DNA of 64,000 nucleotides from Saccharicrinis sp963675435 (GTDB taxonomy: Bacteria > Bacteroidota > Bacteroidia > Bacteroidales > Marinilabiliaceae). Shown here one piece after another: positions 26,994 to 36,689 of the stretch; the stretch's first letter is position 1, and every line of letters begins with the position of its first letter. The position numbers were made by a program, and so were the translations under genes. The stretch is taken from NCBI GenBank assembly GCA_963675435.1, contig OY776216.1:434001-498000 (forward strand), read 5' to 3'. The notes under the pieces are model-generated. The model ran no database searches, was not told the origin of the DNA, and saw only the letters and a list, made by a program, of their open reading frames with translations.

Positions 26994-28925
26994 ATGAAAA
27001 ATATAATCATACTTATTACCATTTTATTCTCTGTAAATATACATTCACAGACTAACAATTCATGGTCTGAAAAACCTACATTTTCCGCTATCACAGCAGA
27101 AAATGAAGATGAAAATGTAATTGGCATTTTCTTCAATGAAAAGTATGAGTACGAGTATGCTGAAGATGGCAAATTACAAATGACTCACACACTCCATAAA
27201 AAATTCCGATTAAATAATGATGATGCCATAGATCAATTCAATAAAATATCTGTGAGTTTAAATGATGTAGTCGAGATAATTGATATAAAGGCAAGAACTA
27301 TTAAACCAAACGGAAAAACCATTGAATTTGATAAAAACAACATCAAAGAGATTAAGGATGAAGATAGCCAGAATAGTTATAAGATATTTGCCATTGATGG
27401 TATTGAAAAAGGCGATGATGTTGAATATATGGTAATAAGAAAAATGGAAGGCAATAATTTTGGTCGTACATTTTTTCAATATTCATACCCTCTTCAATCT
27501 GCCACCTTTGAAATTACCTGTCCTAAAAATTTAATCTACGATGTTAAGGGTTATAATGGATTTCCAAATGCTACTTTTTCTCAACTGGATGAAAAACATA
27601 ATTCATTTAAATGTGAACAAAGAGACATTCCTACCATAAAAAATGAAAAATTCTCATATTTAGACCCAAGAAGACAACGCATAGAATACCGATTAAATTA
27701 TAATACTGCAATTAATAAGGCACAGCGACTAACTTGGGATGATGCAGCTATTCGTGTATACGAGACAATGTATCTGGGCAATTATGACCAAATAATGGAA
27801 AAATGGTTTGAATTGGCCAACATTAATGACTCTTCTGAAATAGATAAAATTAAATCGCTGGAACAGTTTATTAAAACAAATATTTACGTTGAAGATTTCA
27901 ATGCACCAGAACTGTCTGATCTTGAATTTATATATGAAACTAAGGTTACTGGGAATAGAGGTATCGTTAAGCTATACGCTAATATGCTTAAGAAATTAGA
28001 CATTAAGCATAACCTCGTACTTACTTCGGAAAGAGATAATATTAAATTTGATGCTGATTTTCAGAGTTGGAATTACTTGGATAAATACCTTATTTATTTT
28101 CCTACTATCAACAAATACCTAGATCCAACTATTCATGCATATAGATTAGGTACGGTTAATAGTGCTCTTACTGCAACTTACGGACTTTTTATTATACCTG
28201 TAAAAATTGGAGATTTTGAATCTGCCATAGGAAAAATAAAATATATTGAACCAACTCCAGATACCATGAATTATGATAATATGGTTATAGAAATTCAACT
28301 TGATATTGATAACAATACTACTAAAATTATAACAGAAAGAGGGTTAAATGGACTAAGTGGTGGATATATAAATAATTTTATTGGTTTGATGGATGCAGAA
28401 CAAAAACAAAACACTTTAAAGCAAATTACATCAACCAAAGCCCCTAACCCTATATATAATACATTAGAAATAAGAGAAACAAGTGATAACGAATCCATTA
28501 ATAATTCTGATTTTATTATCTATTCCGATTTAACTACAGAGGGATATATTGAAAATGCAGGAAATAAATTATTATTTAATATTGGAGAAAGTATAGGTCC
28601 TCAAACGGAAATGTATTTTGAAGAAAACAGGACTTCTGAAGCAGAAAACGACTGGAACAGAATGTATATTCGAGAAATCACATTTCATGTACCAGAAGGA
28701 TATAAAATTATTAATCCTGAAGTCACAAAAATGAGTATTGTTCAAGATAGTATTTATGGTTTTACTTCAGACTATAATTATGTAGGAGATATATATGCTG
28801 TTAAGATAAACGAATACTATAAAAACATCATGGTTGATCCCGATGAATTTGAAGGTTTTAAAAATGTGATTAATGCTGCTGCCGACTTTAATAAAGTTGT
28901 ATTGGTATTACAGGAAGAAGAATAA
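26994..28925 (+). CDS. DUF3857/transglutaminase-like protein, probable pseudoenzyme
   Basis: 643 aa. The signal peptide is predicted to end NIHS|QTNN, again leaving Gln first. Residues about 50-240 match the DUF3857 pattern (EYEYAEDGKLQMTHTLHKKF, IKARTIKPNGKTIEFD). The transglutaminase-like stretch (about 275-385) keeps the helix and the Asp strand (INKYLDPTIHAY), but the place of the GDC motif reads VTGNRGIVKLYANMLKKLDI, with no Cys, and the His position appears replaced (WNYLDKYLIYF). It is therefore probably non-catalytic, a partner or regulator of the preceding homologue. Its stop lies 13 nt from the convergent receptor gene, with no terminator visible. Confidence 0.78.
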   Translation: MKNIIILITILFSVNIHSQTNNSWSEKPTFSAITAENEDENVIGIFFNEKYEYEYAEDGKLQMTHTLHKKFRLNNDDAIDQFNKISVSLNDVVEIIDIKARTIKPNGKTIEFDKNNIKEIKDEDSQNSYKIFAIDGIEKGDDVEYMVIRKMEGNNFGRTFFQYSYPLQSATFEITCPKNLIYDVKGYNGFPNATFSQLDEKHNSFKCEQRDIPTIKNEKFSYLDPRRQRIEYRLNYNTAINKAQRLTWDDAAIRVYETMYLGNYDQIMEKWFELANINDSSEIDKIKSLEQFIKTNIYVEDFNAPELSDLEFIYETKVTGNRGIVKLYANMLKKLDIKHNLVLTSERDNIKFDADFQSWNYLDKYLIYFPTINKYLDPTIHAYRLGTVNSALTATYGLFIIPVKIGDFESAIGKIKYIEPTPDTMNYDNMVIEIQLDIDNNTTKIITERGLNGLSGGYINNFIGLMDAEQKQNTLKQITSTKAPNPIYNTLEIRETSDNESINNSDFIIYSDLTTEGYIENAGNKLLFNIGESIGPQTEMYFEENRTSEAENDWNRMYIREITFHVPEGYKIINPEVTKMSIVQDSIYGFTSDYNYVGDIYAVKINEYYKNIMVDPDEFEGFKNVINAAADFNKVVLVLQEEE

Positions 28926-28938
28926 CAGAACTTACGGA

Positions 28939-31900
28939 TTACACTAACTTATCCTGATCTTGTAATCGCTGGCGTTCAACTAAAATCCATGCAGTTTCAA
29001 GAAGTAACATTACCTGCTCTACATGAAACTTAGAATATTTATTTGTTTTACTTCCTAACCAAAAGATCGAAACTACTTTTTCATTATCTAAAACTGGAAT
29101 CGAAATTGATTTATATTCACCTAATTTATCTATTGTTTCATCTTTTACAAAAGGATAATTCGACTTTGGATCATTAATAATAACAGCTTCCTTTAACTGT
29201 ACAGCTCTACTTAAACAGTCCAAATTATTTATATCATTACCATTATCGAAAGTCAATGACAACCGTACATCACTAGAAAAATTATTAAGAAGAAATAAAT
29301 TTTTATCTTCATCATAATGATAAACAGCACCGGTGTCACTTTGAGTATAATCAATCACTTGCTTTAATGTAAAGTCGAGTAAATCGTTAATAGAACTAGC
29401 TGAATAATGTATAATATTTTCTAATCCAATAAACCTTTGATTTACCTTTCGTAACTGATATTCTGCTGCAACAGCTTTTGTTGTATCAATTATAATCACA
29501 TGAAGCATTTTTTTGTGATCTACGTCGATTAAGCTAAGATAAATATCAACATTTCTGATTTCTCCTGACTTTAATTTATGTCTTGTACTAAAGTAATTTT
29601 TCCCTTCCTCAAGAGCTACTCTTATTTTTAACCTTAGTTCATCAAAACTCAATACAGCAATATCAAGTCCTGTCAATTTTAAAAACTCTTCTTTTGTATA
29701 ACCATAAAATAAAATGGCAGAATCATTCACATCAACAATTTCCATGGTTGCAGGATTAACCAAAAACATAATGGTTCTACTCTTATCAAAAATAGTTTTA
29801 AAGCGTTTTTCACTTTCAAGGACCTTTAATTCTGCTTCTTTACGCGAAGTAATATCAAGATGTATACCACACATCCTTAATGGCTTACCCAAACCAGTCC
29901 ACTCCATAATATCACCACGAGCATGTAACCATAAATAATTTCCATTTTTATGTTTTTGCCTATACTCTACATCATAGTAATCTATCTCTCTACTGAAAAC
30001 TTTACCTAATGTTGAGCTTATTCTAATAATATCATCTTCATGTAATGATTTCATCCATTCACGATAAGACAAGTTTCCAATTTCATCTTTTTTATAACCG
30101 ATAATATTGGCCCATCTTTCATTAATTACAATTTCATCTTTTTCAATATCCCAATCCCAGGTTCCAGCCTTGGTTCCCTCAAGTACATAATTGATTCTTT
30201 CACGTTCAGTCATCAACTCCTTCTCTGCCTTTAAGGTTTCTGTTACATCTTTAAAAATGGCACCGAAGAATCCTGTTTTAGGACAAAATACATGTACATC
30301 AAAAGATCTACCTAACATTGAAGAATGATCAAGAAAGTAATCTGATTGACCAGTTAAGGCAACCTTTCCATAACGGTCTATCCAATTCAATTTAATTCCA
30401 GGAAAAAGTTCTGTAGCCTTTTTACCTATTAAATCATCATATTTAAGATCTACATTATTCAGAAAAACAGGATTTACGTCTCTATAGATAAAATCTACCG
30501 GATTATCTTCTTCATCTGTAATGATTTCGTGAAGTGCAAATGCTTCGTTAATATTATTAAATAATAAACGATACTTTTCTTCACTCTCCATCAATTGCTG
30601 CGTTTTCTCTTCCAAAGAATTATAATTCCTTTTTATTATTTCTTCGGATTTTAATAAGGCTTCGTTTTTAAGAATTAACTCTTCACTAATCGTTTTATAT
30701 TCTTCATAAAGAGATAAATTCTCTTCAATCTGAGCTTTGAGATTTTCTTCATAATGATACCTGGTAGTCAAATCTTCATGCGAACCAATAACACGATAAG
30801 CCTTTCCATTACCATCACGCATCATTAATCCCTGAGATAGAATATTTTTTAGTTTTCCACTTTTATGCTTCATTCTAAATTCAATTCGATAAACGGTACT
30901 TTCGCCTTTTATAAACTTATTTATATGGTCCAGTACTTCATCAACATCCTCCTCATAAAGGTTTTCTTTCCAAGATTCAAAAACGTTTGGTAGTTCATCA
31001 TTTTCATATCCAAGTATTTTTTTCCATACAGGAGAGAAATAAACCGTATTAGTAATTAAGTTCCAATCCCAAACTCCATTATTAGATGCTTCTGCAGCAA
31101 GTTTAAACCGTTCTTCACTAATTTCAAATGCCTTATTTTTTTCTGCTAATTCCTCTAGATTTGCTCTCAGTTCTTCTTCGGCAGCTAGTAAATCATTATT
31201 TTTAGTATTTAACTCTCCATTTATTGTTTCATACTGTTCGTTTAATCTCACATACTCTTCATTAAGAGAGTGATACTCCTGAATCTGATCCACTAAACCT
31301 TTCTGCGCTTTTCTTTTCGTCTGTACATTAACAAATAATACAATTATACTTACTATTTGCACCAATAGAAAAACTAAGATTAGTATAATTGTTCTGCGAT
31401 ATTTATAAAAGACATTATCAGGAATATTAATAATAACACTAGTGGCAGGAAGTAAACTTTTATCAATGCCATACTTTTCTAATTCATTATAATCAAATTC
31501 GTAATGATTAAGACTCTCATATTGAACTTTGATATTATTGATATCCTCACCATTTAATAACCTTGAAACAATAATAGCAGCTCTTTTTCCTTGTTCATAA
31601 TGAGAAACTAATTTTCCTCCAAAAATTCCATGCCCCATACCATGCTGAAATAGATGAAATATGGGCGATTTTAAATTAGTATTTATCAATTTTAAGCTAG
31701 AAAAAAAGTCCAATGTATTACCATTCTTGTCTTGTAAAGCCGAAAGTAATAATACCGGGACATCCTTATCTATTAGCTGCAATACATGTTTCAACTCTTC
31801 AAATGAAAAATTCTCTAAAGAAAGGATAAACACCTCAATGTCTTCAAATTCTTTAACAACCTCCGTAAAATTACTTAAATCAACCTTACCTGTATTTGTT

Positions 31901-32427
31901 GCGTCTGATATCACATAAATTTGCTTTTTATCAGGGAATAGCTTTAGCATTACATTTATGGTTTCTTCCATAGATACCATTTCACCAACTCCAGTTATCA
32001 TTGGATTTTGGTTTTGAATAATTGCCTTATTAATATCGTTAATTCCTAAAAAAACAATGGGTATTCCATTAAATAACCGCTGCTGTCTTTGTAAAACAAA
32101 ATCTAAAGCATTATCATCACTAACTACTATTGCCCTATATTTTACCCCCTTACTTAACTTATGAGATAATAACTGACTATTCAGGTTATATACGATGGAA
32201 TCATTAAAACGCTTCGAATCCAACGACTCTATATCTAATTGAATCTCAAGAGAATCAAGAACTGATTTTAAACCTTCAATCTGCTGAAAATATGTTGGAA
32301 AACTTGAATTATAGGAACTTATCAATAATATTCTATCAGTATTTGAAGCCCATACCTGATATGTAAAAGTAAATTGAAGAAGAATTACAATCCAAACAAG
32401 TTTATTTCTGAAAATTTCTTTTATCAT
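28939..32427 (-). CDS. Membrane multi-PAS receptor without kinase domain
   Basis: 1162 aa. Order: signal peptide (to about Ala27, YQVWA|SNTD); periplasmic substrate-binding-protein-like sensor (about 28-330, beginning RILLISSYNSSFPTYFQQIEG); one membrane helix (about 346-368); coiled coil; four PAS/PAC units (about 437-560, 622-735, 745-870, 875-985, e.g. GVWDWNLITNTVYFSPVWKKILGY); a second coiled coil between the first two; and a C-terminal GAF-like domain (about 990-1150). The protein ends right after the GAF (LVERQRLQDQDKLV), where a HisKA domain would normally follow, so there is no kinase, cyclase or HTH output. It is the last gene of a five-gene minus-strand operon and could pass signals to the kinases encoded with it. 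Loss of a kinase end by rearrangement is the alternative. Confidence 0.82.
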   Translation of the reverse strand: MIKEIFRNKLVWIVILLQFTFTYQVWASNTDRILLISSYNSSFPTYFQQIEGLKSVLDSLEIQLDIESLDSKRFNDSIVYNLNSQLLSHKLSKGVKYRAIVVSDDNALDFVLQRQQRLFNGIPIVFLGINDINKAIIQNQNPMITGVGEMVSMEETINVMLKLFPDKKQIYVISDATNTGKVDLSNFTEVVKEFEDIEVFILSLENFSFEELKHVLQLIDKDVPVLLLSALQDKNGNTLDFFSSLKLINTNLKSPIFHLFQHGMGHGIFGGKLVSHYEQGKRAAIIVSRLLNGEDINNIKVQYESLNHYEFDYNELEKYGIDKSLLPATSVIINIPDNVFYKYRRTIILILVFLLVQIVSIIVLFVNVQTKRKAQKGLVDQIQEYHSLNEEYVRLNEQYETINGELNTKNNDLLAAEEELRANLEELAEKNKAFEISEERFKLAAEASNNGVWDWNLITNTVYFSPVWKKILGYENDELPNVFESWKENLYEEDVDEVLDHINKFIKGESTVYRIEFRMKHKSGKLKNILSQGLMMRDGNGKAYRVIGSHEDLTTRYHYEENLKAQIEENLSLYEEYKTISEELILKNEALLKSEEIIKRNYNSLEEKTQQLMESEEKYRLLFNNINEAFALHEIITDEEDNPVDFIYRDVNPVFLNNVDLKYDDLIGKKATELFPGIKLNWIDRYGKVALTGQSDYFLDHSSMLGRSFDVHVFCPKTGFFGAIFKDVTETLKAEKELMTERERINYVLEGTKAGTWDWDIEKDEIVINERWANIIGYKKDEIGNLSYREWMKSLHEDDIIRISSTLGKVFSREIDYYDVEYRQKHKNGNYLWLHARGDIMEWTGLGKPLRMCGIHLDITSRKEAELKVLESEKRFKTIFDKSRTIMFLVNPATMEIVDVNDSAILFYGYTKEEFLKLTGLDIAVLSFDELRLKIRVALEEGKNYFSTRHKLKSGEIRNVDIYLSLIDVDHKKMLHVIIIDTTKAVAAEYQLRKVNQRFIGLENIIHYSASSINDLLDFTLKQVIDYTQSDTGAVYHYDEDKNLFLLNNFSSDVRLSLTFDNGNDINNLDCLSRAVQLKEAVIINDPKSNYPFVKDETIDKLGEYKSISIPVLDNEKVVSIFWLGSKTNKYSKFHVEQVMLLLETAWILVERQRLQDQDKLV

Positions 32428-32476
32428 TTACATCAAATAAATTCAACAAAACAGAATCTTACTATTATAATCCTCT

Positions 32477-33643
32477 TTAGTTCACTAATGGTAATTTTAT
32501 TATTGTAATAGCACCTTTGGAATCAGAACGATTACTCAGTTCCAATTCTCCATTATGAAGTAAAATTATAATTCGTGCCAGATACAATTCGATTGCATGA
32601 TTACGTTCAAACTGATAGTTCTGATTCTTTACAGAATTAAAAAAGTGTTTCAACTCTGTTCCAGCATATAAACTACCTGTATCAACAATTTCAATAAATG
32701 CATGATCATTAATAACTGATATCTCAACATTTATTTCGCCTTCGTTTGTATAAATCAGCGTACTTTCTAATAATGAAACGATAGCAGTACTCATTAATGC
32801 CTGATCAATTTTCACATTAGCTTCAGGAATAGTATTTTTAAATGTTAAATCTAGGTTCTTCTTTTTGCACTTAGAATGTATAGTATTTACTTGTGATTTT
32901 ACAAAAGGAATTAAATCAAGTTCACTACTACTCAGTTGCGATTCTCCCTTAAGCTGGAGATTAGAAATTTGTAAGGCCGCATAGGAATATTTCTCAAGAT
33001 TATTTACCGAAGTTTCCAATAAGTTTAGTATTTCACTAACCTGGGCATCATGTTCAAAGGAATTCAATAAATTTATTGAGCCAACAATACCATTTAATGG
33101 GGTTCTTAATTCATGACTAATCGTATTTAAAAAATCATTTTTTGCAGTATCTAACATTTTTAGCTCTTCGTAGGCTTTTATTAGATTTTTATTCGCAACA
33201 ATTAACTCTTCTGTCTTTTTTTGTACTTCTGATTGAAGCCAACCATTTAAATCCAAAAGCTTCTCTCTGGATTCCTTCAATTCAATATGAGTTTTCAATC
33301 GCACTAACAACTCTTGTTGATTAAATGGTTTAGTAATATAATCAACACCCCCTTTTGAGAAACCATCTGTTATACTCTCAATATCATGTCGTGCTGTTAA
33401 GAAAATAATAGGAATATTTACACAAGCATTATTCTTTTTTATTAGTGCACAAGTTGCAAAACCATCCATATCAGGCATCATTACATCAAGTAAAATGGCA
33501 TCAAAAAGTGTGTTTTCTAACCACTTAATCGCTGTCTTTCCATTTAAAGCAACTTCTACAGCATAATTATTTTCTGTAAGTAAAGCAGCTACTACCTGCA
33601 AATTTTTAGGATTATCATCAACGACAAGAACTTTGTTACTCAT
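32477..33643 (-). CDS. Receiver-HisKA protein with degenerate ATPase domain
   Basis: 388 aa, soluble. An intact receiver (1-120) has VLVVDDNPKNLQVVAALL, phospho-acceptor Asp53 (AILLDVMMPDMDGF) and KPF. A coiled coil (about 120-165) leads to a HisKA domain with H-box FLNTISHELRTPLNG (His177). The C-terminal part (about 265-388) has the HATPase outline but the ATP-site boxes are eroded: the N-box reads SLLESTLIYTNEG without Asn, the G1 box reads DTGSLYAG, and no GTGLGL G2 box exists (HAIELYLARII). ATP binding is therefore doubtful. It may act as a receiver plus dimerisation/phosphotransfer module for the hybrid kinase encoded 34 nt upstream. It starts at ATG 33643. Confidence 0.82.
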   Translation of the reverse strand: MSNKVLVVDDNPKNLQVVAALLTENNYAVEVALNGKTAIKWLENTLFDAILLDVMMPDMDGFATCALIKKNNACVNIPIIFLTARHDIESITDGFSKGGVDYITKPFNQQELLVRLKTHIELKESREKLLDLNGWLQSEVQKKTEELIVANKNLIKAYEELKMLDTAKNDFLNTISHELRTPLNGIVGSINLLNSFEHDAQVSEILNLLETSVNNLEKYSYAALQISNLQLKGESQLSSSELDLIPFVKSQVNTIHSKCKKKNLDLTFKNTIPEANVKIDQALMSTAIVSLLESTLIYTNEGEINVEISVINDHAFIEIVDTGSLYAGTELKHFFNSVKNQNYQFERNHAIELYLARIIILLHNGELELSNRSDSKGAITIIKLPLVN

Positions 33644-33676
33644 ATTTAAAAATTTCTTCTAGCTAGAATTATAGCA

Positions 33677-36667
33677 TTAATTATGATCAAGATTTTGAAT
33701 AAAAGTATTGAAATTACGAATTAACTTTTGAATTGTCTCAAAATCAAACGACTTTATTGATGAATCCATTTTTTTATTAAATTCATTTAAATCTGTCCAT
33801 GATACTTTTTCTTGCAATTCTTGTAATTCTTTAACAAATAAATTTAACTTTTCCGATGAAAGCATTTCATTTAATTCTTGCCAAATAGGAATTATTTTAT
33901 CCTTGAATTGACTTTTTACTACTTTTAAATCCTCTTCCTTAAAATCATTAGTGTCATTGTATTCTTCGTAGTTTTCTGTACTTGTGCTAACCGGTGTAAA
34001 ATACTTCGACAGTTCTTTAACAAGATCTTTTTCAACTATGGGTTTTGATACATAGCCTGAAAATCCCGCTTTTAAAGCTTTATCCTCGTATATTTCTTTG
34101 TTTCTGGCTGATATTGCAATAACAGGTAACATAGAAAGAGATTTTCTTTCTCTAATAGAATTGATCGTATGGAATTGAAACTTTTCATTAATTTCAAGAT
34201 CCATAATTACCATATCTACATCTTCAGACAAATCATTCAATACCTTTACTCCATTAGAGGCAGAAATACATCTGAATCCTAAACTTTTGCACATGGCACT
34301 TAGTACTTCCCTATTTGAATCAATTGGATCCGCAACAAGAATTAGTTCATTGTTAAATAAATAATTCTGACTTTCAGTATACTCTAAATCAATTTCATCT
34401 TCATGAATAGCTGAAGACTTTATGTCTGGTATTGAAACTGAAAAACTACTACCCTTACCTATTTCACTGATTAAAGAAATACTTCCACCCATTTTATGAA
34501 CAATATTTTGCACTATTGATAAGCCAAGACCAGTGCCTTGATACTTATTTTCATTTTGATTTTTTTCCTGAATAAAGGGCTCAAAAATTTTCTTCTTTTT
34601 GTCACTTGGTACTCCTATTCCAGTATCAGTAACTGCAAAAGATAAGATACCTCCACCACTACTTTCATGAATCGAAAAATCGTATTGAATGATAACACTT
34701 CCTTCATCCGTAAATTTCAATGCATTATTTACTAGGTTTAAAAGAATCTGTCGAAGCTTTAATCCATCAATAAAAATTGATTTTGGAAAATAGTCAACAC
34801 CTTTTACAATAAGCTCAACATTCTTTTCTTTTGCGAGTACAAGAAAAGTTTGCTTTATTTCATTTACTAACAATCTAAAATCCACATCCTCATCATGCAT
34901 TACCATTTTACCTGCTTCAATCTTTTCAAAATCAAGTAAATCGTTAATCAAATCCAACAATACTTTTCCACTTGACTTTATTGATTTTAGGTAACCATCA
35001 AAAGGAGGTTCAATAACATGCTTTCCAAGTAACTCTGTAAAACCAATTATTGCATTCATTGGAGTACGGATTTCGTGCGACATGTTAGCAAGGAATGTAG
35101 ATTTAGCAGCACTTGCCCTTAAACTCCTATTCCTTTCAAGCATTAAATCATAAAGTAGATCTTTTGTATCTGTAATGTCTTTAATTACTCCAGATATTAT
35201 TATTGGTCTTTGTATTTCATCATACTCTAAAACTTGTCCTGAAAAACTAATCCAGATATATTCATTTTTAACATTCAAAATCCTGCATTCAAAATCAAGA
35301 TGCTCATTAGCCCCAACTTTCAAAACCTCCAATATATTCATCTGATCATCAGGATGGAATCTTGAGATAATCCATTCTAAGTCAATATTATTTCCGCTAA
35401 GATCATATCCGGTTAATTCTTTAACTACTTTATTTGAGTTAAACTTCTTACTAACAATATCGTATTGAAAAAAACCAATATTACCGGCAGCCATAGCAAA
35501 CTCTAATGTATCCTTAAGTGCTATAATTTCATTTTCTTGAGAAACCCTATCTGTTATATCTATTCGTATTTCTGCAACATTCCAGGTATCAATATTTACT
35601 TCAAATGGGAAAGATGTTATTTGATAAGTACGGTCATCAATAGTTTTAACATAGGTCCTTTTTTGTTTCTTCTTACTAAAAATAGGACATTTGGGACACA
35701 CACTACTCCTACCGGCAAAATATTCATAGCAGGACATACTAATTAAAGCGCTATCCTCATCACTATGAAATACAATTTTACAGTTTTCATCTATAATACT
35801 AAGTACTGTATTTGTTGCATTAAGTATATATTTTAACTGATTATTTAGCGCTGATAAATTTAGTTCACTTTGCTTTGTGTGAGTAATGTTCATCATTACA
35901 CCAAAGAGCTCAATCGGTTTGTCATTATTATCCTTTATAACCTTTACAATATTTTTTACCCATATATTGTCTCCACTTTTTTGGGGAATTCGATATTCAA
36001 GCGTATGATCAATACCTTTCAGGCTCATATTATAACAATACTGGAGTACTTTATCTCTATCTTCCTCGTGTATCGAACTACTCCATTCTTTGACCGATGG
36101 CCAATCTTCTATATCAAAACCGATAACATTTTTGGCCTGAGCACCGATATGCATAAACTTTCGGCTTTTAAAATCAATACGCCAGGGAATCCCACTAATA
36201 GATTTAAGAAAGAAATTTAAGGAAGATTTTGCATGCGAATCTAAGTTGTCTCCTGATGAGCTCTCTATTCCATATAACATAATAGAATCAGAAATAGATT
36301 GAGCAAAAACAATTACATCTTGTATTATTTCATAGGTATATGCTTTGTCTTGATCACTTAACAAAACAATGGCTCCCCAAACATTATCTTTTCCACTTTT
36401 TATTGCAACTGTTAACGATGATTTAAGATTAAACTTTAAATCATCTTCAAAATTGGCTAGTGTCCCCTCCTCTGATATTTTTTGTAAACCAAACTCATTT
36501 AAATTAATTAATCTATTTACATCATATTCGTAGCCACTATGATCTGTTGATGCAACAATGCCCGCCTCTGCATCCATCAGTTCTACCATAAAAACAACAG
36601 AACTATTTGTAAGCTTTTTTATTTGCTGCATTTGGCGGGTCCATACAATCTGCATTTTCTCCTTCAT
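33677..36667 (-). CDS. Hybrid sensor histidine kinase (GAF-PAS-PAS-PAS-HisKA-HATPase-REC)
   Basis: 996 aa, no membrane segment, so a cytoplasmic sensor. An N-terminal GAF-like region (about 20-140) is followed by three PAS domains. The second carries a cysteine cluster (SCYEYFAGRSSVCPKCPIF). The kinase core is intact: H-box FLANMSHEIRTPMNAIIGF, N-box LLNLVNNALKFTDEG, DTGIGVPSDKKKKIFEPF, and GTGLGLSIVQNI. A receiver follows with acceptor Asp in DMVIMDLEIN; the first acidic-pair position is Ala (LILVADPIDSN) but the second Asp remains. The last 90 residues are helical and Hpt-like in look but show no clear phospho-histidine. It is third in the operon and the only full hybrid kinase of the set. 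Confidence 0.88.
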   Translation of the reverse strand: MKEKMQIVWTRQMQQIKKLTNSSVVFMVELMDAEAGIVASTDHSGYEYDVNRLINLNEFGLQKISEEGTLANFEDDLKFNLKSSLTVAIKSGKDNVWGAIVLLSDQDKAYTYEIIQDVIVFAQSISDSIMLYGIESSSGDNLDSHAKSSLNFFLKSISGIPWRIDFKSRKFMHIGAQAKNVIGFDIEDWPSVKEWSSSIHEEDRDKVLQYCYNMSLKGIDHTLEYRIPQKSGDNIWVKNIVKVIKDNNDKPIELFGVMMNITHTKQSELNLSALNNQLKYILNATNTVLSIIDENCKIVFHSDEDSALISMSCYEYFAGRSSVCPKCPIFSKKKQKRTYVKTIDDRTYQITSFPFEVNIDTWNVAEIRIDITDRVSQENEIIALKDTLEFAMAAGNIGFFQYDIVSKKFNSNKVVKELTGYDLSGNNIDLEWIISRFHPDDQMNILEVLKVGANEHLDFECRILNVKNEYIWISFSGQVLEYDEIQRPIIISGVIKDITDTKDLLYDLMLERNRSLRASAAKSTFLANMSHEIRTPMNAIIGFTELLGKHVIEPPFDGYLKSIKSSGKVLLDLINDLLDFEKIEAGKMVMHDEDVDFRLLVNEIKQTFLVLAKEKNVELIVKGVDYFPKSIFIDGLKLRQILLNLVNNALKFTDEGSVIIQYDFSIHESSGGGILSFAVTDTGIGVPSDKKKKIFEPFIQEKNQNENKYQGTGLGLSIVQNIVHKMGGSISLISEIGKGSSFSVSIPDIKSSAIHEDEIDLEYTESQNYLFNNELILVADPIDSNREVLSAMCKSLGFRCISASNGVKVLNDLSEDVDMVIMDLEINEKFQFHTINSIRERKSLSMLPVIAISARNKEIYEDKALKAGFSGYVSKPIVEKDLVKELSKYFTPVSTSTENYEEYNDTNDFKEEDLKVVKSQFKDKIIPIWQELNEMLSSEKLNLFVKELQELQEKVSWTDLNEFNKKMDSSIKSFDFETIQKLIRNFNTFIQNLDHN

Positions 36668-36689
36668 AGCTTAAAGTTAAAGGTTGGTA

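Noticed and set aside
28926..28938. Search for a terminator between the convergent DUF3857 and receptor genes
   Set aside because: Only 13 nt between stops and no hairpin visible.
35870..36220. 116-codon plus-strand frame
   Set aside because: Antisense to the first PAS domain of the hybrid kinase; the kinase frame is clearly the coding one.
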